A DNA stretch of 64,000 nt, taken from NCBI RefSeq assembly GCF_900108945.1, contig NZ_FNYE01000022.1:1-64000 (forward strand), written 5' to 3'. The stretch is from Paraburkholderia diazotrophica (GTDB taxonomy: Bacteria; Pseudomonadota; Gammaproteobacteria; Burkholderiales; Burkholderiaceae). The position numbers and the translations under genes are program-made. Shown here in pieces: positions 43,204-51,181 of the stretch. The number at the start of each line of letters is the position of its first letter. Within the stretch, counting starts at the first letter, position 1. The notes beneath the pieces were generated by a model, which was not told where the DNA came from, made no database searches, and saw only the letters and a list, made by a program, of their open reading frames with translations.

Positions 43204-43983
43204 ATGCGCTCTTCGCTTTTCGACTTGACTGACAAAGTCGCCATCGTCACCGGATCGAGTCGCGGCATTGGGTACGCCAGCGCGCACGGTATGGCGGAGC
43301 ATGGCGCGAAAATCGTCATTTCCGGACGTAACTCCGACGCCTGCGAAACTGCCGCGCAAGCGATCAACGAAAAGATTGGCAGCCGCGTGGCCATGCCGTT
43401 TGCCTGCAACATCGGGAGGAAGGCCGAACTGCAAAATCTCGTGGATGCAGCGAACGGCGAGTGGGGCAGAGTCGATATCGTGATGGCCAATGCGGCAATT
43501 CATCCGTGGATTGGATCTGCCCTCGACCTACAGGACGAAACGTTCAACAAGTTCATGCAGGTCAACGTACAGAGCAATATCTGGCTCGCGCAGATGACCG
43601 TGCCGGGCATGATTGAGCGCGGATATGGTCGCTTCATTTCGGTGGCATCGGTGGTCGGCCTGTTCGGCGATGCCGTGACGGGAACCTACGGGCTCACCAA
43701 AGCCGCCGATATGCAACTGGTGCGAAACCTCGCGATGGAATTCGCCGCGAAGGGCGTCACGGCCAACTGCATTGCGCCCGGGACCTTCAAGACCGAGATG
43801 GCGCGTTCGCAATGGGAAGATGAGGCGATGGTCGAATGGTACCGTGGCCGCAATCCGTCGCAACGCTTCGGCGAGGTCGAAGAGATTGCCGGGCTCGCCG
43901 TGCTTCTGGCTTCACCGTCGGGTGGCTATATCAACGGTCAGACGATCGCGGTGGACGGCGGCCATACGATCTCGTTTCGCTAA
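43204..43983 (+). CDS. SDR family oxidoreductase
   Basis: A 259-residue classical SDR with T-G-S-S-R-G-I-G, A-N-A-A-I-H-P, serine in I-S-V-A-S and Y-G-L-T-K. It is probably the 3-hydroxyacyl-CoA dehydrogenase of this operon. GGAG lies six bases before the start. The flavoprotein gene follows 21 bp later. Confidence 0.88.
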   Translation: MRSSLFDLTDKVAIVTGSSRGIGYASAHGMAEHGAKIVISGRNSDACETAAQAINEKIGSRVAMPFACNIGRKAELQNLVDAANGEWGRVDIVMANAAIHPWIGSALDLQDETFNKFMQVNVQSNIWLAQMTVPGMIERGYGRFISVASVVGLFGDAVTGTYGLTKAADMQLVRNLAMEFAAKGVTANCIAPGTFKTEMARSQWEDEAMVEWYRGRNPSQRFGEVEEIAGLAVLLASPSGGYINGQTIAVDGGHTISFR

Positions 43984-44004
43984 CCTGAACGAGGAGTCCG
44001 CATC

Positions 44005-44997
44005 GTGCGTCCCCAGATGTTCAAGACGCGAATTACCGATTTGCTCGGCATTCGCCACCCCATTCTTTGCGGCGGTCTCGGGCCACGCGTGTCCGATGCC
44101 CGATATGTCGCGGCCGTCGTCAACGCGGGTGGCATGGGGTTCATTGTCGGCGCCGGCTTTCCCGATGCCGACGAATTTCGCAACGAGTTGCGCACCTGTC
44201 GCGAACTCAGCGGCGCGAAGAACTTCGGCGTCAATCTCTACATATCGCGGCAAGCGGGCGGTGCGGAGCGCGTCAAGCAACAGATCCGCATTCTGATCGA
44301 AGAGAGAGTCGCTTGCGTCGAGACGGCCGGCGCGAGTCCGGAAGCGGTCGTGCCGTTGCTCAAGGAGGCGGGCGTCAAGGTTCTGCACAAGGTGCCCGCT
44401 GTGCGCTATGCGCATACGGCGGTGCGGATGGGCGTCGACGGTGTGATCGTCGTCGGCAACGAATGCGGCGGTCATCCCGGCATCTATCAGATCGGCAGCA
44501 TCGTGCAGGCCGCGCAGGCGCCGCGTGAAATTGGCTTGCCCGTGGTGATCGGCGGCGGCATCGGTACCGGGCGGCAACTTGCGGGCGTTCTGGCGATGGG
44601 TGCTGACGCTGTCATCATGGGCACGCGCATGATGGTTGCCGACGAGCTGTGGATTCATCCTGATGTCAAGGCGAAGGTGGTGGCGGGCGACGGCAGCGAG
44701 AGCGTCGTGGTCAAGTCAGCGATTCGTGATCACCACCGCGTGCTGCGCAACGAGAGCGCCGAGGCGGTCCTGGAACTCGATCGCGCGCAGGTGACTGAGT
44801 TTGAGCGGTTCCGTCCCTACGTGATGGGCGCACTCGCACACGACGCATACGTGACTGGCGACACGCGCAAGGGCATGATCGACTACGGCCATGCGGCCGT
44901 CTTTGCCGATGCGGTCAGGAGCGTCGAGGCAATCTTCGACCAGATGATCGACGACGCGGTGGCCTCTGCGAACCGGCTTAACAAGCTGATGACGTAG
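44005..44997 (+). CDS. Nitronate monooxygenase-like flavoprotein, second copy
   Basis: A 330-residue paralogue of the protein at 32850: H-P-I-L-C-G-G-L-G-P at the N-terminus, F-G-V-N-L-Y, and the catalytic segment G-N-E-C-G-G-H-P-G. I chose the GTG at 44005, because GAGGAG lies eight bases upstream; ATG 44017 is possible. It is the last gene of the ligase-ACAD-ECH-SDR operon. Its place suggests a flavin-dependent step on a CoA ester. Confidence 0.82.
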   Translation: MRPQMFKTRITDLLGIRHPILCGGLGPRVSDARYVAAVVNAGGMGFIVGAGFPDADEFRNELRTCRELSGAKNFGVNLYISRQAGGAERVKQQIRILIEERVACVETAGASPEAVVPLLKEAGVKVLHKVPAVRYAHTAVRMGVDGVIVVGNECGGHPGIYQIGSIVQAAQAPREIGLPVVIGGGIGTGRQLAGVLAMGADAVIMGTRMMVADELWIHPDVKAKVVAGDGSESVVVKSAIRDHHRVLRNESAEAVLELDRAQVTEFERFRPYVMGALAHDAYVTGDTRKGMIDYGHAAVFADAVRSVEAIFDQMIDDAVASANRLNKLMT

Positions 44998-45126
44998 ACG
45001 CTTGTCATGGCGAAGACAGAGCGCGCAGCGGGCCACGCGGGTCCGGCGCACGTGGCCCCCAGGCTACAATCTCACGCGTACTGGTTTCAATACCGGCAAT
45101 TCATACGCGATCTCTATCGACACGCC

Positions 45127-45807
45127 ATGAGCGCAGTAAAAAGGCCGCGGGCCACGCTTGAGGACGAGGCTTTACCACGTGCGAAGCGGGGTCGCCCATT
45201 CAAGGCCGACGCGGCGAAGCGCCAGGACAAACTGCTCGACCACACACTCGAGCAGTTCATGGCCGTGGGCTATCGAGCGGCGACTATGGACGGCATCGCG
45301 GCGTCGTTTGGCGCGAGCAAGTCCACGATCTACCGACGCTATGGAAGCAAGGCGGGTCTGCTGAGCGCGGCGATGGAGCGCGGCGTTCCGCTGCTGCTCG
45401 ATCCGCTGGCGCAGGTTTCGACCGATGCTCGCCGCTCACCGCGCTCGGTGCTGCGCGACTATGGCGAAATCATTCAGTCTTACCACGCTGATCTGAGTAT
45501 CCGCGCGATGTGGCGGGCGGTGAGCGAGGCGAGAGACGAACTGGGAGAAATGCTTGGACGCGTTGTCGAACAGCAGGACAGGGCGTTGGCTCCGATCGCT
45601 GACTATCTCGCCACGATGGCACGCAATGGAAAGATCGTAGTTGCCGATCCGCGTGCGGCCGCTGCGTGCTTCGGCGCGTTGACGAGTGGCGGTCTCGCCA
45701 GTTTCCTCGGCGAGCCGCCTCGCGAGAACGAGCGGCATGCCGTGCTGGAAGTCGCACTTACGCTGTTTCTCGACGGCATACTTCCGCGCGCATCGACCCG
45801 GAAGTAA
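45127..45807 (+). CDS. TetR-family transcriptional regulator
   Basis: A 226-residue TetR regulator. The helix-turn-helix is T-M-D-G-I-A-A-S-F-G-A-S-K-S-T-I-Y-R-R-Y-G-S-K, and it ends in a TetR_C-like dimerisation domain. A basic stretch A-K-R-G-R-P-F-K precedes the first helix. I chose the ATG at 45127, where conserved sequence begins; an in-frame start at 45007 adds 40 residues with no homology. It follows the catabolic operon and is a candidate for binding the GAAYRNYGTTC dyads; no assay supports this. Confidence 0.85.
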   Translation: MSAVKRPRATLEDEALPRAKRGRPFKADAAKRQDKLLDHTLEQFMAVGYRAATMDGIAASFGASKSTIYRRYGSKAGLLSAAMERGVPLLLDPLAQVSTDARRSPRSVLRDYGEIIQSYHADLSIRAMWRAVSEARDELGEMLGRVVEQQDRALAPIADYLATMARNGKIVVADPRAAAACFGALTSGGLASFLGEPPRENERHAVLEVALTLFLDGILPRASTRK

Positions 45808-45830
45808 ATGGCGGCTTCCGTCGCGCGGCA

Positions 45831-46718
45831 CTAACCAAACAGTTTGCGCAACGTGCCGCCCATAGGAACCGGGAGCGTCGCACCCTCGTCGTAAGGCCAG
45901 CGCAGCATGCCTAGGGCGGATGCGGCACCGCCATCCACATGCAACACCTGACCAGTGATCGACTTTGCGAGATCGGAAGCGAGGAACAACACCGCGTTCG
46001 CCAGATCGTCCGCAACGGGAGGAGCTTGCAGCGGGATGTACATCTGGAAGGCTTTCGCCCACCATTCAGGCGGCGCATCGGCGTTGAGCGAGCGCCAGGG
46101 CTCGGGAATGGCTGCTGCGTTGCCCGCGCTGGGCGTCGTGTCGGGCGCGATCATGTTCACGCGTATTCCGAGCGGACCGAGTTCCCAGGCCATCGCCTTC
46201 GAGAAGTTCGTCGTTGCCGCTTTCGCGCCCGCGTAGACCGCGAAACCGCCGGCGCCGCGATGAGCTTCGATGGTCGTGAAATTCACGATCGAGCCGCCGC
46301 GACCGCTGCGCTGTAGTAGCGGCACCGCGTGGCGCATCGACTCGATTACGTAGCCGAAATTGCGCTGAATGTCGTCGGCGCAATCGCGTTCCGAGCGGTC
46401 CATGAATGGCTGCATGCACGTGCCGCCAACCACGTTCACAAGCGTGTCGATGCCATCGAAGAAGTGCGCCGCCTCGCTATAGAACTGCGCGAGCTGGCGG
46501 GGCTGCGTGGCGTCCGCTTGCATGCCGAGCACGCGGCGTCCCATTGCGCGCAACTCCGCCGATGTGCGGGCAATGCTTTCGTCATCAATGTCGCACAAGG
46601 CGATATCGACGCCGGCCCCGCCGAGTGCGAGGGCGGCCGCTCGGCCAATTCCCGCCGCGCCTCCAATCAACACCGCCCTGCGTCCTGCAAGCGCACCTCT
46701 GCAATCCAGAATGCCCAT
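45831..46718 (-). CDS. SDR family oxidoreductase
   Basis: A 295-residue SDR with G-G-A-A-G-I-G, V-N-V-V-G-G-T, and Y-A-G-A-K. The catalytic serine position reads V-N-F-T-T, so Thr may replace Ser. The C-terminal extension after V-D-G-G is longer than usual (about 30 residues). AGGAG precedes the ATG at 46718. It is divergent from the SnoaL-like gene and shares the 163-bp promoter region. Confidence 0.85.
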   Translation of the reverse strand: MGILDCRGALAGRRAVLIGGAAGIGRAAALALGGAGVDIALCDIDDESIARTSAELRAMGRRVLGMQADATQPRQLAQFYSEAAHFFDGIDTLVNVVGGTCMQPFMDRSERDCADDIQRNFGYVIESMRHAVPLLQRSGRGGSIVNFTTIEAHRGAGGFAVYAGAKAATTNFSKAMAWELGPLGIRVNMIAPDTTPSAGNAAAIPEPWRSLNADAPPEWWAKAFQMYIPLQAPPVADDLANAVLFLASDLAKSITGQVLHVDGGAASALGMLRWPYDEGATLPVPMGGTLRKLFG

Positions 46719-46767
46719 CGGCTTCTCCTGCCATCGTGATGTAAGCGATCGAAAACACAACGAATCT

Positions 46768-46810
46768 CTTGAGTTGAATAATGGTACTGTCGGTGCTATT
46801 GTTGCTCAAG
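46768..46810. promoter_or_regulatory. Dyad between the divergent SDR and SnoaL-like genes
   Basis: CTTGAG at 46768-46773 pairs with CTCAAG at 46805-46810, with further partial symmetry inside (AATAATGG against CTATTGTT). It is centred in the 163-bp divergent promoter region and AT-rich. A candidate operator for coordinated control. Confidence 0.4.
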
Positions 46811-46881
46811 GATATTAAAGCAATCGACGGAATGCGCGTCCGCGAATTCCGAAGAAGGCGCTGGTGCAACGACGTCGATCA

Positions 46882-47340
46882 ATGGAGAAACCCGGCGTGA
46901 CCGACATCGAAAGACTCATTGCAATCGAGGAGATCAAACGACTCAAGGCGCGCTATCTACGCTGCGTCGACACAAAGAACTGGGCAGAATTCAAATCCGT
47001 GTTCGCCCTCGATGCCCGATTCGACATCAGTGACGACGTGCCCGGATGCATGCTTGCGGGCGGGGAGGAGATCGTGCAGGCGGTCAGTGTTCCGCTTGAC
47101 GGTTGCGTGAGTGTTCATCACGGCCATTGTCCGGAGATCGATATCACATCGGACACAACGGCGAGCGGCATCTGGGCAATGGAAGACATGTTGCGCTGGG
47201 AAGCGGGCTCGGCGTATCCGAATCGCACACTGCATGGTTACGGTCACTACATCGAGACCTACGAGAAGATCGACGGTCAGTGGTTCATCAAGAGCATGAA
47301 ACTGCGGCGACTACGCGTCGATGTCGGAGTGCAGGCATGA
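46882..47340 (+). CDS. SnoaL-like (NTF2-fold) protein
   Basis: A 152-residue SnoaL_4-type protein: I-A-I-E-E-I-K-R-L-K-A-R-Y-L-R-C-V-D-T-K-N-W, F-A-L-D-A-R-F, and V-S-V-H-H-G-H-C-P near residue 75. The fold suggests a dehydratase or isomerase. The ATG at 46882 has a weak ribosome site; a GTG at 46897, with GGAGA eight bases before it, would fit the family better. The next frame overlaps its 3' end by 20 bases. Confidence 0.78.
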   Translation: MEKPGVTDIERLIAIEEIKRLKARYLRCVDTKNWAEFKSVFALDARFDISDDVPGCMLAGGEEIVQAVSVPLDGCVSVHHGHCPEIDITSDTTASGIWAMEDMLRWEAGSAYPNRTLHGYGHYIETYEKIDGQWFIKSMKLRRLRVDVGVQA

Positions 47341-47560
47341 CGCAAATAACGTATCGGATGCGGAACGTACGATTCGCTTCGACGGCCGCGTTGCGATCGT
47401 CACGGGCGCCGGAAGCGGATTGGGACGCGACTACGCGAAGGCATTGGCGGAGTTCGAATCGATTATCAGCGGCTATCGGGCGACGGCGAAGCAGCGGCTG
47501 GAACCGGCAGGGCCTGTGACCAACGAAACGAAGGAACGAGACATGGAGAAGCGATCGTGA
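47321..47560 (+). pseudogene. SDR remnant with a large internal deletion
   Basis: A 79-codon frame. Residues 18-43 are a clear SDR N-terminus (R-F-D-G-R-V-A-I-V-T-G-A-G-S-G-L-G-R-D-Y-A-K-A-L-A-E). The sequence then jumps to F-E-S-I-I-S-G-Y-R-A-T-A, which matches nothing in the catalytic core, and ends at the next gene. About 200 codons of a normal SDR are missing without a stop, so a deletion fused the two ends in frame. It may still be translated, and its end overlaps the oxidoreductase start. Confidence 0.75.
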
Positions 47561-48708
47561 CACGCAGAATCGGCATCATCGGCGCCAACTGGAGCCTGAA
47601 AGTACACGGCAGCGCCTGGCGGCTGTTGCCCGATGTAGAGGTGGCGGCGGTCTGCACCGCACACCGCGAGACCGCCGAAGCGGCGGCGCAGGCATTCAGC
47701 GTGCCGCGCGCCTATTGGGACGTCGCTGACCTCGTTGCCGATCCCACACTCGACATCATCGATGTCGGCAGCCGGCCCGCTTATCGCTACGACATGGTGA
47801 TGGCCGCTCTCAATGCAGGCAAGCATGTGTATGACGCGTTGCCCTTTGCGGTCGACACGGAGCAGGCCGTCGCGCAGAGCGAACTGGCTGCGAAGAAGGG
47901 GCTGGTCGGCGTCGTCGATGCACAGTTCCGCTGGGTGCCCGCAGCGATGCACATGCAGGCGCTGATCGCAGACGGGTTTCTTGGCGAACCGCTCGGATTC
48001 AATTTTCAGCTGCTTCAGCCGCTGCGCAACCATGATGGTTTCATCTATCCGCACGCCTCGTATCCTGGCGGCGGCGTGTCTCCCTACAAGTGGCTTGCCG
48101 ACGCGCAAAGCGGTGGCAGCGCATGGCGCAATTTCGGCAGCCACATGGTGCTCCTGCTCATGCCGCTGCTCGGGCGAGTGAAAGCAGCGGCCGGGTCCGA
48201 CACAACGGGTATCAAGCAATGGCGTCTGCCAGACGGCAGTGCATACACGCCAGACACTGCCGATCTTGGCTGCAGCGTGCTGCGCATGGAAAACGGGGCG
48301 CTGGGCACGGTGCAGACGAGCTGGGCCGTGGCCGATGGTCCCGGCATCCGCGCCGAATTGTGGGGGACGAAGGGGCGGCTGCTCTATGTTGATCCTACCT
48401 TCGGCGACGGTATTTCCTCGCGTCTTTATGCGGGCAAGCCGGAGCCATTCGAGTTCGGTACGGCGGCAGGTGAATGGCTCGAAACGCCTGCTCAATATTT
48501 CGCCGTTCCGGGAACGGCGTTCTCAAAGGAGAATGCTCCTTCGTACATGGTGTCGATGGGCTGGATGTTTCACGACATGCTCCAGGCCATTGAACTAAAA
48601 CGCGCACCGTCACCAGGTTTCGAGGAAGCCACGCACGCGCACAGGGTGGTGGAGGCGGTGATCGAATCCGGTCGCAGCGGACGGTGGATCGAGATCGGCG
48701 GTCGTTGA
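47557..48708 (+). CDS. Gfo/Idh/MocA-family oxidoreductase
   Basis: A 383-residue NAD(P)-dependent dehydrogenase. The Rossmann start is I-G-I-I-G-A-N-W-S, followed by the A-x-x-A-G-K-H-V segment (A-L-N-A-G-K-H-V) without the usual E-K-P, which reads Y-D-A-L-P. The C-terminal beta-sheet domain is complete. The missing catalytic Lys of EKP suggests changed chemistry. The start is GTG with GGAGAAG eight bases upstream. The substrate may be a cyclic polyol or sugar-like acid. Confidence 0.82.
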   Translation: MTRRIGIIGANWSLKVHGSAWRLLPDVEVAAVCTAHRETAEAAAQAFSVPRAYWDVADLVADPTLDIIDVGSRPAYRYDMVMAALNAGKHVYDALPFAVDTEQAVAQSELAAKKGLVGVVDAQFRWVPAAMHMQALIADGFLGEPLGFNFQLLQPLRNHDGFIYPHASYPGGGVSPYKWLADAQSGGSAWRNFGSHMVLLLMPLLGRVKAAAGSDTTGIKQWRLPDGSAYTPDTADLGCSVLRMENGALGTVQTSWAVADGPGIRAELWGTKGRLLYVDPTFGDGISSRLYAGKPEPFEFGTAAGEWLETPAQYFAVPGTAFSKENAPSYMVSMGWMFHDMLQAIELKRAPSPGFEEATHAHRVVEAVIESGRSGRWIEIGGR

Positions 48709-48730
48709 GAGAGTTGGTGTAGAGCCGCCT

Positions 48731-49666
48731 TTATTCGAGCCACGTTTTGATGCCTGCGATGTACTCGGCCATCCGCCCGCGAGCCTGGTCCCTGTCGCGG
48801 GCGATGACTGCGCACGCAATCTTGCGATGATATTCCTTGATTCTCGCGACGACCCGGTCCCGCTCGGGCCGGCTTTGCCGGTGAAACGTGGAATGAGCGT
48901 CGGCCAGTTGCAGGACGATGCCATCGAAAAGGCGCAAGGCGGGATCGCCACACAGTTCGGCTAGCAGGAAATGAAATCGCAGGAATTCATCGGCCCCTGC
49001 GCGGCCGTCGAGTTGCGCTTCGGTTTGTATCTGATCACGTAGCCGTTGCTCGCCTTCCCGGTCGAGCCGTTCAATGACGAGATCCAGGACGGCCAACTCG
49101 AGTGCGCGGCGTGTCGCGAGAATATCGCGCGACGCGATGCCCGCATACTCCAGATAGACGCTGACGGCCTGCATCGTCGCGCTCAGATCCGGCCTGGCGA
49201 CGATCACGCTGCCTCCGGTGCCGCGCTGCACCCTCACGATGGAGTGGTGCTCGAGCAACCGGATCGCTCCGCGCATTGCGGCGCGACTCGCCCCATGGAT
49301 CTTTATTAAATCCTGCTCGGAGCCGAGAGGCAATCCCTCTGGCCATCCCAGCTGGATGATGTGCTTCAGGAGTGACACGAAGAGCGTCTGCGCGCGCGTG
49401 ATCGGCGCCCCGAGCGCATTGCATTTGCGTCGAGGTGCGGCGGGTGACGGCAGCGCGGGCGTCATCGCGGCCAGCATCGAAAGCCACTGCTGGCGCGGGG
49501 CTTCGGAGGGATGCTGACCTTCGCGCATTTTCTCGCGGCGCTGTGCGGCGAACTGGTTGAAGAGCGCGACATCGGCCGCCGGCACGACCAGCGTCAGGCT
49601 TGCCATGCCTTCGGCCTTCTTGCGCGCCCGATAGTCGGCAACACGCTCTGCAGACGACCTTGCCAT
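48731..49666 (-). CDS. GntR/FadR-family regulator with N-terminal RHH-like extension
   Basis: A 311-residue regulator. Residues 90-160 hold the GntR winged helix (G-S-E-Q-D-L-I-K-I-H-G-A-S-R-A-A-M-R-G-A-I-R-L-L-E) and the C-terminal half is an FCD effector domain with metal-binding-type histidines (E-F-L-R-F-H). The first 60 residues, ERVADYRARKKAEGMASLTL, resemble ribbon-helix-helix-like proteins of the YRARKRAAG type. A second DNA-binding part is therefore possible. The ATG at 49666 begins this extension; an upstream frame to 49876 has no homology. A GAAYRNYGTTC dyad lies 27 bp before the start. Confidence 0.8.
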   Translation of the reverse strand: MARSSAERVADYRARKKAEGMASLTLVVPAADVALFNQFAAQRREKMREGQHPSEAPRQQWLSMLAAMTPALPSPAAPRRKCNALGAPITRAQTLFVSLLKHIIQLGWPEGLPLGSEQDLIKIHGASRAAMRGAIRLLEHHSIVRVQRGTGGSVIVARPDLSATMQAVSVYLEYAGIASRDILATRRALELAVLDLVIERLDREGEQRLRDQIQTEAQLDGRAGADEFLRFHFLLAELCGDPALRLFDGIVLQLADAHSTFHRQSRPERDRVVARIKEYHRKIACAVIARDRDQARGRMAEYIAGIKTWLE

Positions 49667-49692
49667 TTTCCAATTCGGCTCGATAAAAATGC

Positions 49693-49703
49693 GAATATCG
49701 TTC
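49693..49703. promoter_or_regulatory. GAAYRNYGTTC dyad upstream of the GntR gene
   Basis: GAATATCGTTC, 27 bp before the GntR start. It would let the regulator control itself if it binds this motif. The flank (AATATATCG) differs from the other copies, so it is the weakest of the set. Confidence 0.4.
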
Positions 49704-49785
49704 AATATATCGCACGGATCGTTACGTGTAACGTTTTTTTTTTGCATGCGAAGTCCGCGTGTTTCTAAGCGTGGAAGTGAAATCA

Positions 49786-49829
49786 GAAAAATCAACGTGT
49801 TAGCTGCAGTGTGGCATGGCTGATTTTTC
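49786..49829. promoter_or_regulatory. Nine-base inverted repeat, candidate operator
   Basis: GAAAAATCA and TGATTTTTC are perfect complements separated by 26 bases, and lie about 110 bp before the lipocalin-like start. The AT-rich arms in a GC-rich region suggest a regulatory site for the divergent GntR. Confidence 0.4.
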
Positions 49830-49940
49830 GATCGACCCGGGGTGTGACGAGGCGAGCGGATCGAACGGTTTTTCACCGCGGTCCGTGATGCCTATAGTGA
49901 GCCAATTCAACCACTTCATCCCGTGACGGAAAATCTAACC

Positions 49941-51005
49941 ATGAGCGACACGAAACCCACCATGCCGCGGCGCGGAGATTTCGGCTGGCAACCTCTCGTC
50001 AGCGCCTTCGAGCCCACCATTGAGGACATGATGTCCAATCGCGCCTATTTCGGAATGCCGCCCGAGGCGCTCTATCTGTGGGGAACATTTAGGGACGAGG
50101 ATGGCGAGATTTACTGTCCCATGCGCCGGATTCCCGCCGGCTTGCAGACAGACGCGAAGGACTCACGACGACGCTTCTATCTGTGCACCACGCTCGGTCA
50201 CGAGGACGGCATGCACATGCATCCCGTCGGCAAGGAGTCCGTGCCGAATGATGGCTTTTCGAGGACGCTGGAAGGCGAGTGCATTCATTGGAAAAGCCAT
50301 CCGCAGGCATCGGGCAATCGCTTTCATGTGACATGGACGCCGGACGAATGCAGCTGGTTTGAGGAAAACGGCATGGATATCAAGGGCCAGCTCGTTAAGC
50401 CGGGCATGCACTGGTATCTGCCGGGACGCGATGCTGGCATGTATTACGTTGCGAACATCTTCGAGATGGAAGGGACCATTCTCGGCAAAAAGGTGCGCGG
50501 CATGATCGGCTTCGATCCGATCTATATGTACGAAGGCGGCGAGATCTACAAGACGAAAGACGCGCTTGTGCAGGAGAAGCTGGAACTCGTCTGGTACACC
50601 TGGGCGACGCGCTACAAAGATGGCAGCATCGACTTCGGGCACTTCACCCTTGGCAATGACATGTTCGGGTTTGCAATACTCGGCAACGAGAAGGGGGAGG
50701 TGCGCTACACATACGACGTGACAGGCAAGGTCGACTTCGGAACGAACGGCTATTGGCAGGAAGGAATCCGGTACTCGGCATTTGGTGACGAATGGGAATT
50801 TATCCCAGATCCGAAGGGGCGTCTGGTCGGTCTCGGGACACTGAAGAACCCTCAGGTGGACGGCCGCTGGCGCCGCGTTGGCGACACTCGCGAACCGGAC
50901 GTCTGGTTCGGGTGGGGAGAGGCGGCACCTGAGCACGGCGACCGTCCGGTCAACCGGCTACGAGACTTGGGCACGCGAGTTGGCGTGAACTTCCGAAAAT
51001 ACTGA
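49941..51005 (+). CDS. Lipocalin-like protein of the AttH/CrtC type (DUF7064/7065-like)
   Basis: A 354-residue, mostly beta protein without signal peptide. Conserved parts include G-M-H-W-Y-L-P-G-R-D-A-G-M-Y-Y-V-A-N-I-F-E-M, L-G-K-K-V-R-G-M-I-G-F-D, W-Y-T-W-A-T-R-Y-K-D-G-S and the C-terminal P-D-V-W-F-G-W-G-E. These repeat in the protein at 56360, so the two are paralogues. The pattern is like the two-lipocalin AttH/CrtC group, which includes terpenoid hydratases, but this is a tentative match. It precedes the carboxylic acid reductase gene. ATG 49941 is preferred to GTG 49923. Confidence 0.6.
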   Translation: MSDTKPTMPRRGDFGWQPLVSAFEPTIEDMMSNRAYFGMPPEALYLWGTFRDEDGEIYCPMRRIPAGLQTDAKDSRRRFYLCTTLGHEDGMHMHPVGKESVPNDGFSRTLEGECIHWKSHPQASGNRFHVTWTPDECSWFEENGMDIKGQLVKPGMHWYLPGRDAGMYYVANIFEMEGTILGKKVRGMIGFDPIYMYEGGEIYKTKDALVQEKLELVWYTWATRYKDGSIDFGHFTLGNDMFGFAILGNEKGEVRYTYDVTGKVDFGTNGYWQEGIRYSAFGDEWEFIPDPKGRLVGLGTLKNPQVDGRWRRVGDTREPDVWFGWGEAAPEHGDRPVNRLRDLGTRVGVNFRKY

Positions 51006-51181
51006 AGCCGCCGACAAATTGGTGGTCGTGATTGAGCATGGCGAGGAAGGCGACACGCGCACCGATTTGCCAGCCGCACAACCAGGATTGGATGCGCATT
51101 CAGACTTCTTGCGGCGCCGGATATGGAACGCCGCTGCGTCTCCGCCTGATCTGGTCTGTTCATCGAAGTGAGGGGACGAAA

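Larger units (their letters stand above)
49667..49940. other. Divergent promoter region of the GntR gene and the lipocalin-like gene
   Basis: A 274-bp gap. On the GntR side it holds a GAATATCGTTC dyad (49693-49703), a palindrome GTTACGTGTAAC (49721-49732) and a run of ten T (49734-49743). The other side holds the 9-bp inverted repeat at 49786-49829. No gene is visible. Confidence 0.55.

Noticed and set aside
47473..48495. A 340-codon minus-strand frame
   Set aside because: It lies opposite the Gfo/Idh/MocA gene, without homology or a ribosome site.
49734..49743. A run of ten T near the GntR start as a terminator
   Set aside because: No stem precedes it in either direction; the nearby GTTACGTGTAAC palindrome is too small and lies before the run. 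It may instead be a slippage-prone tract.
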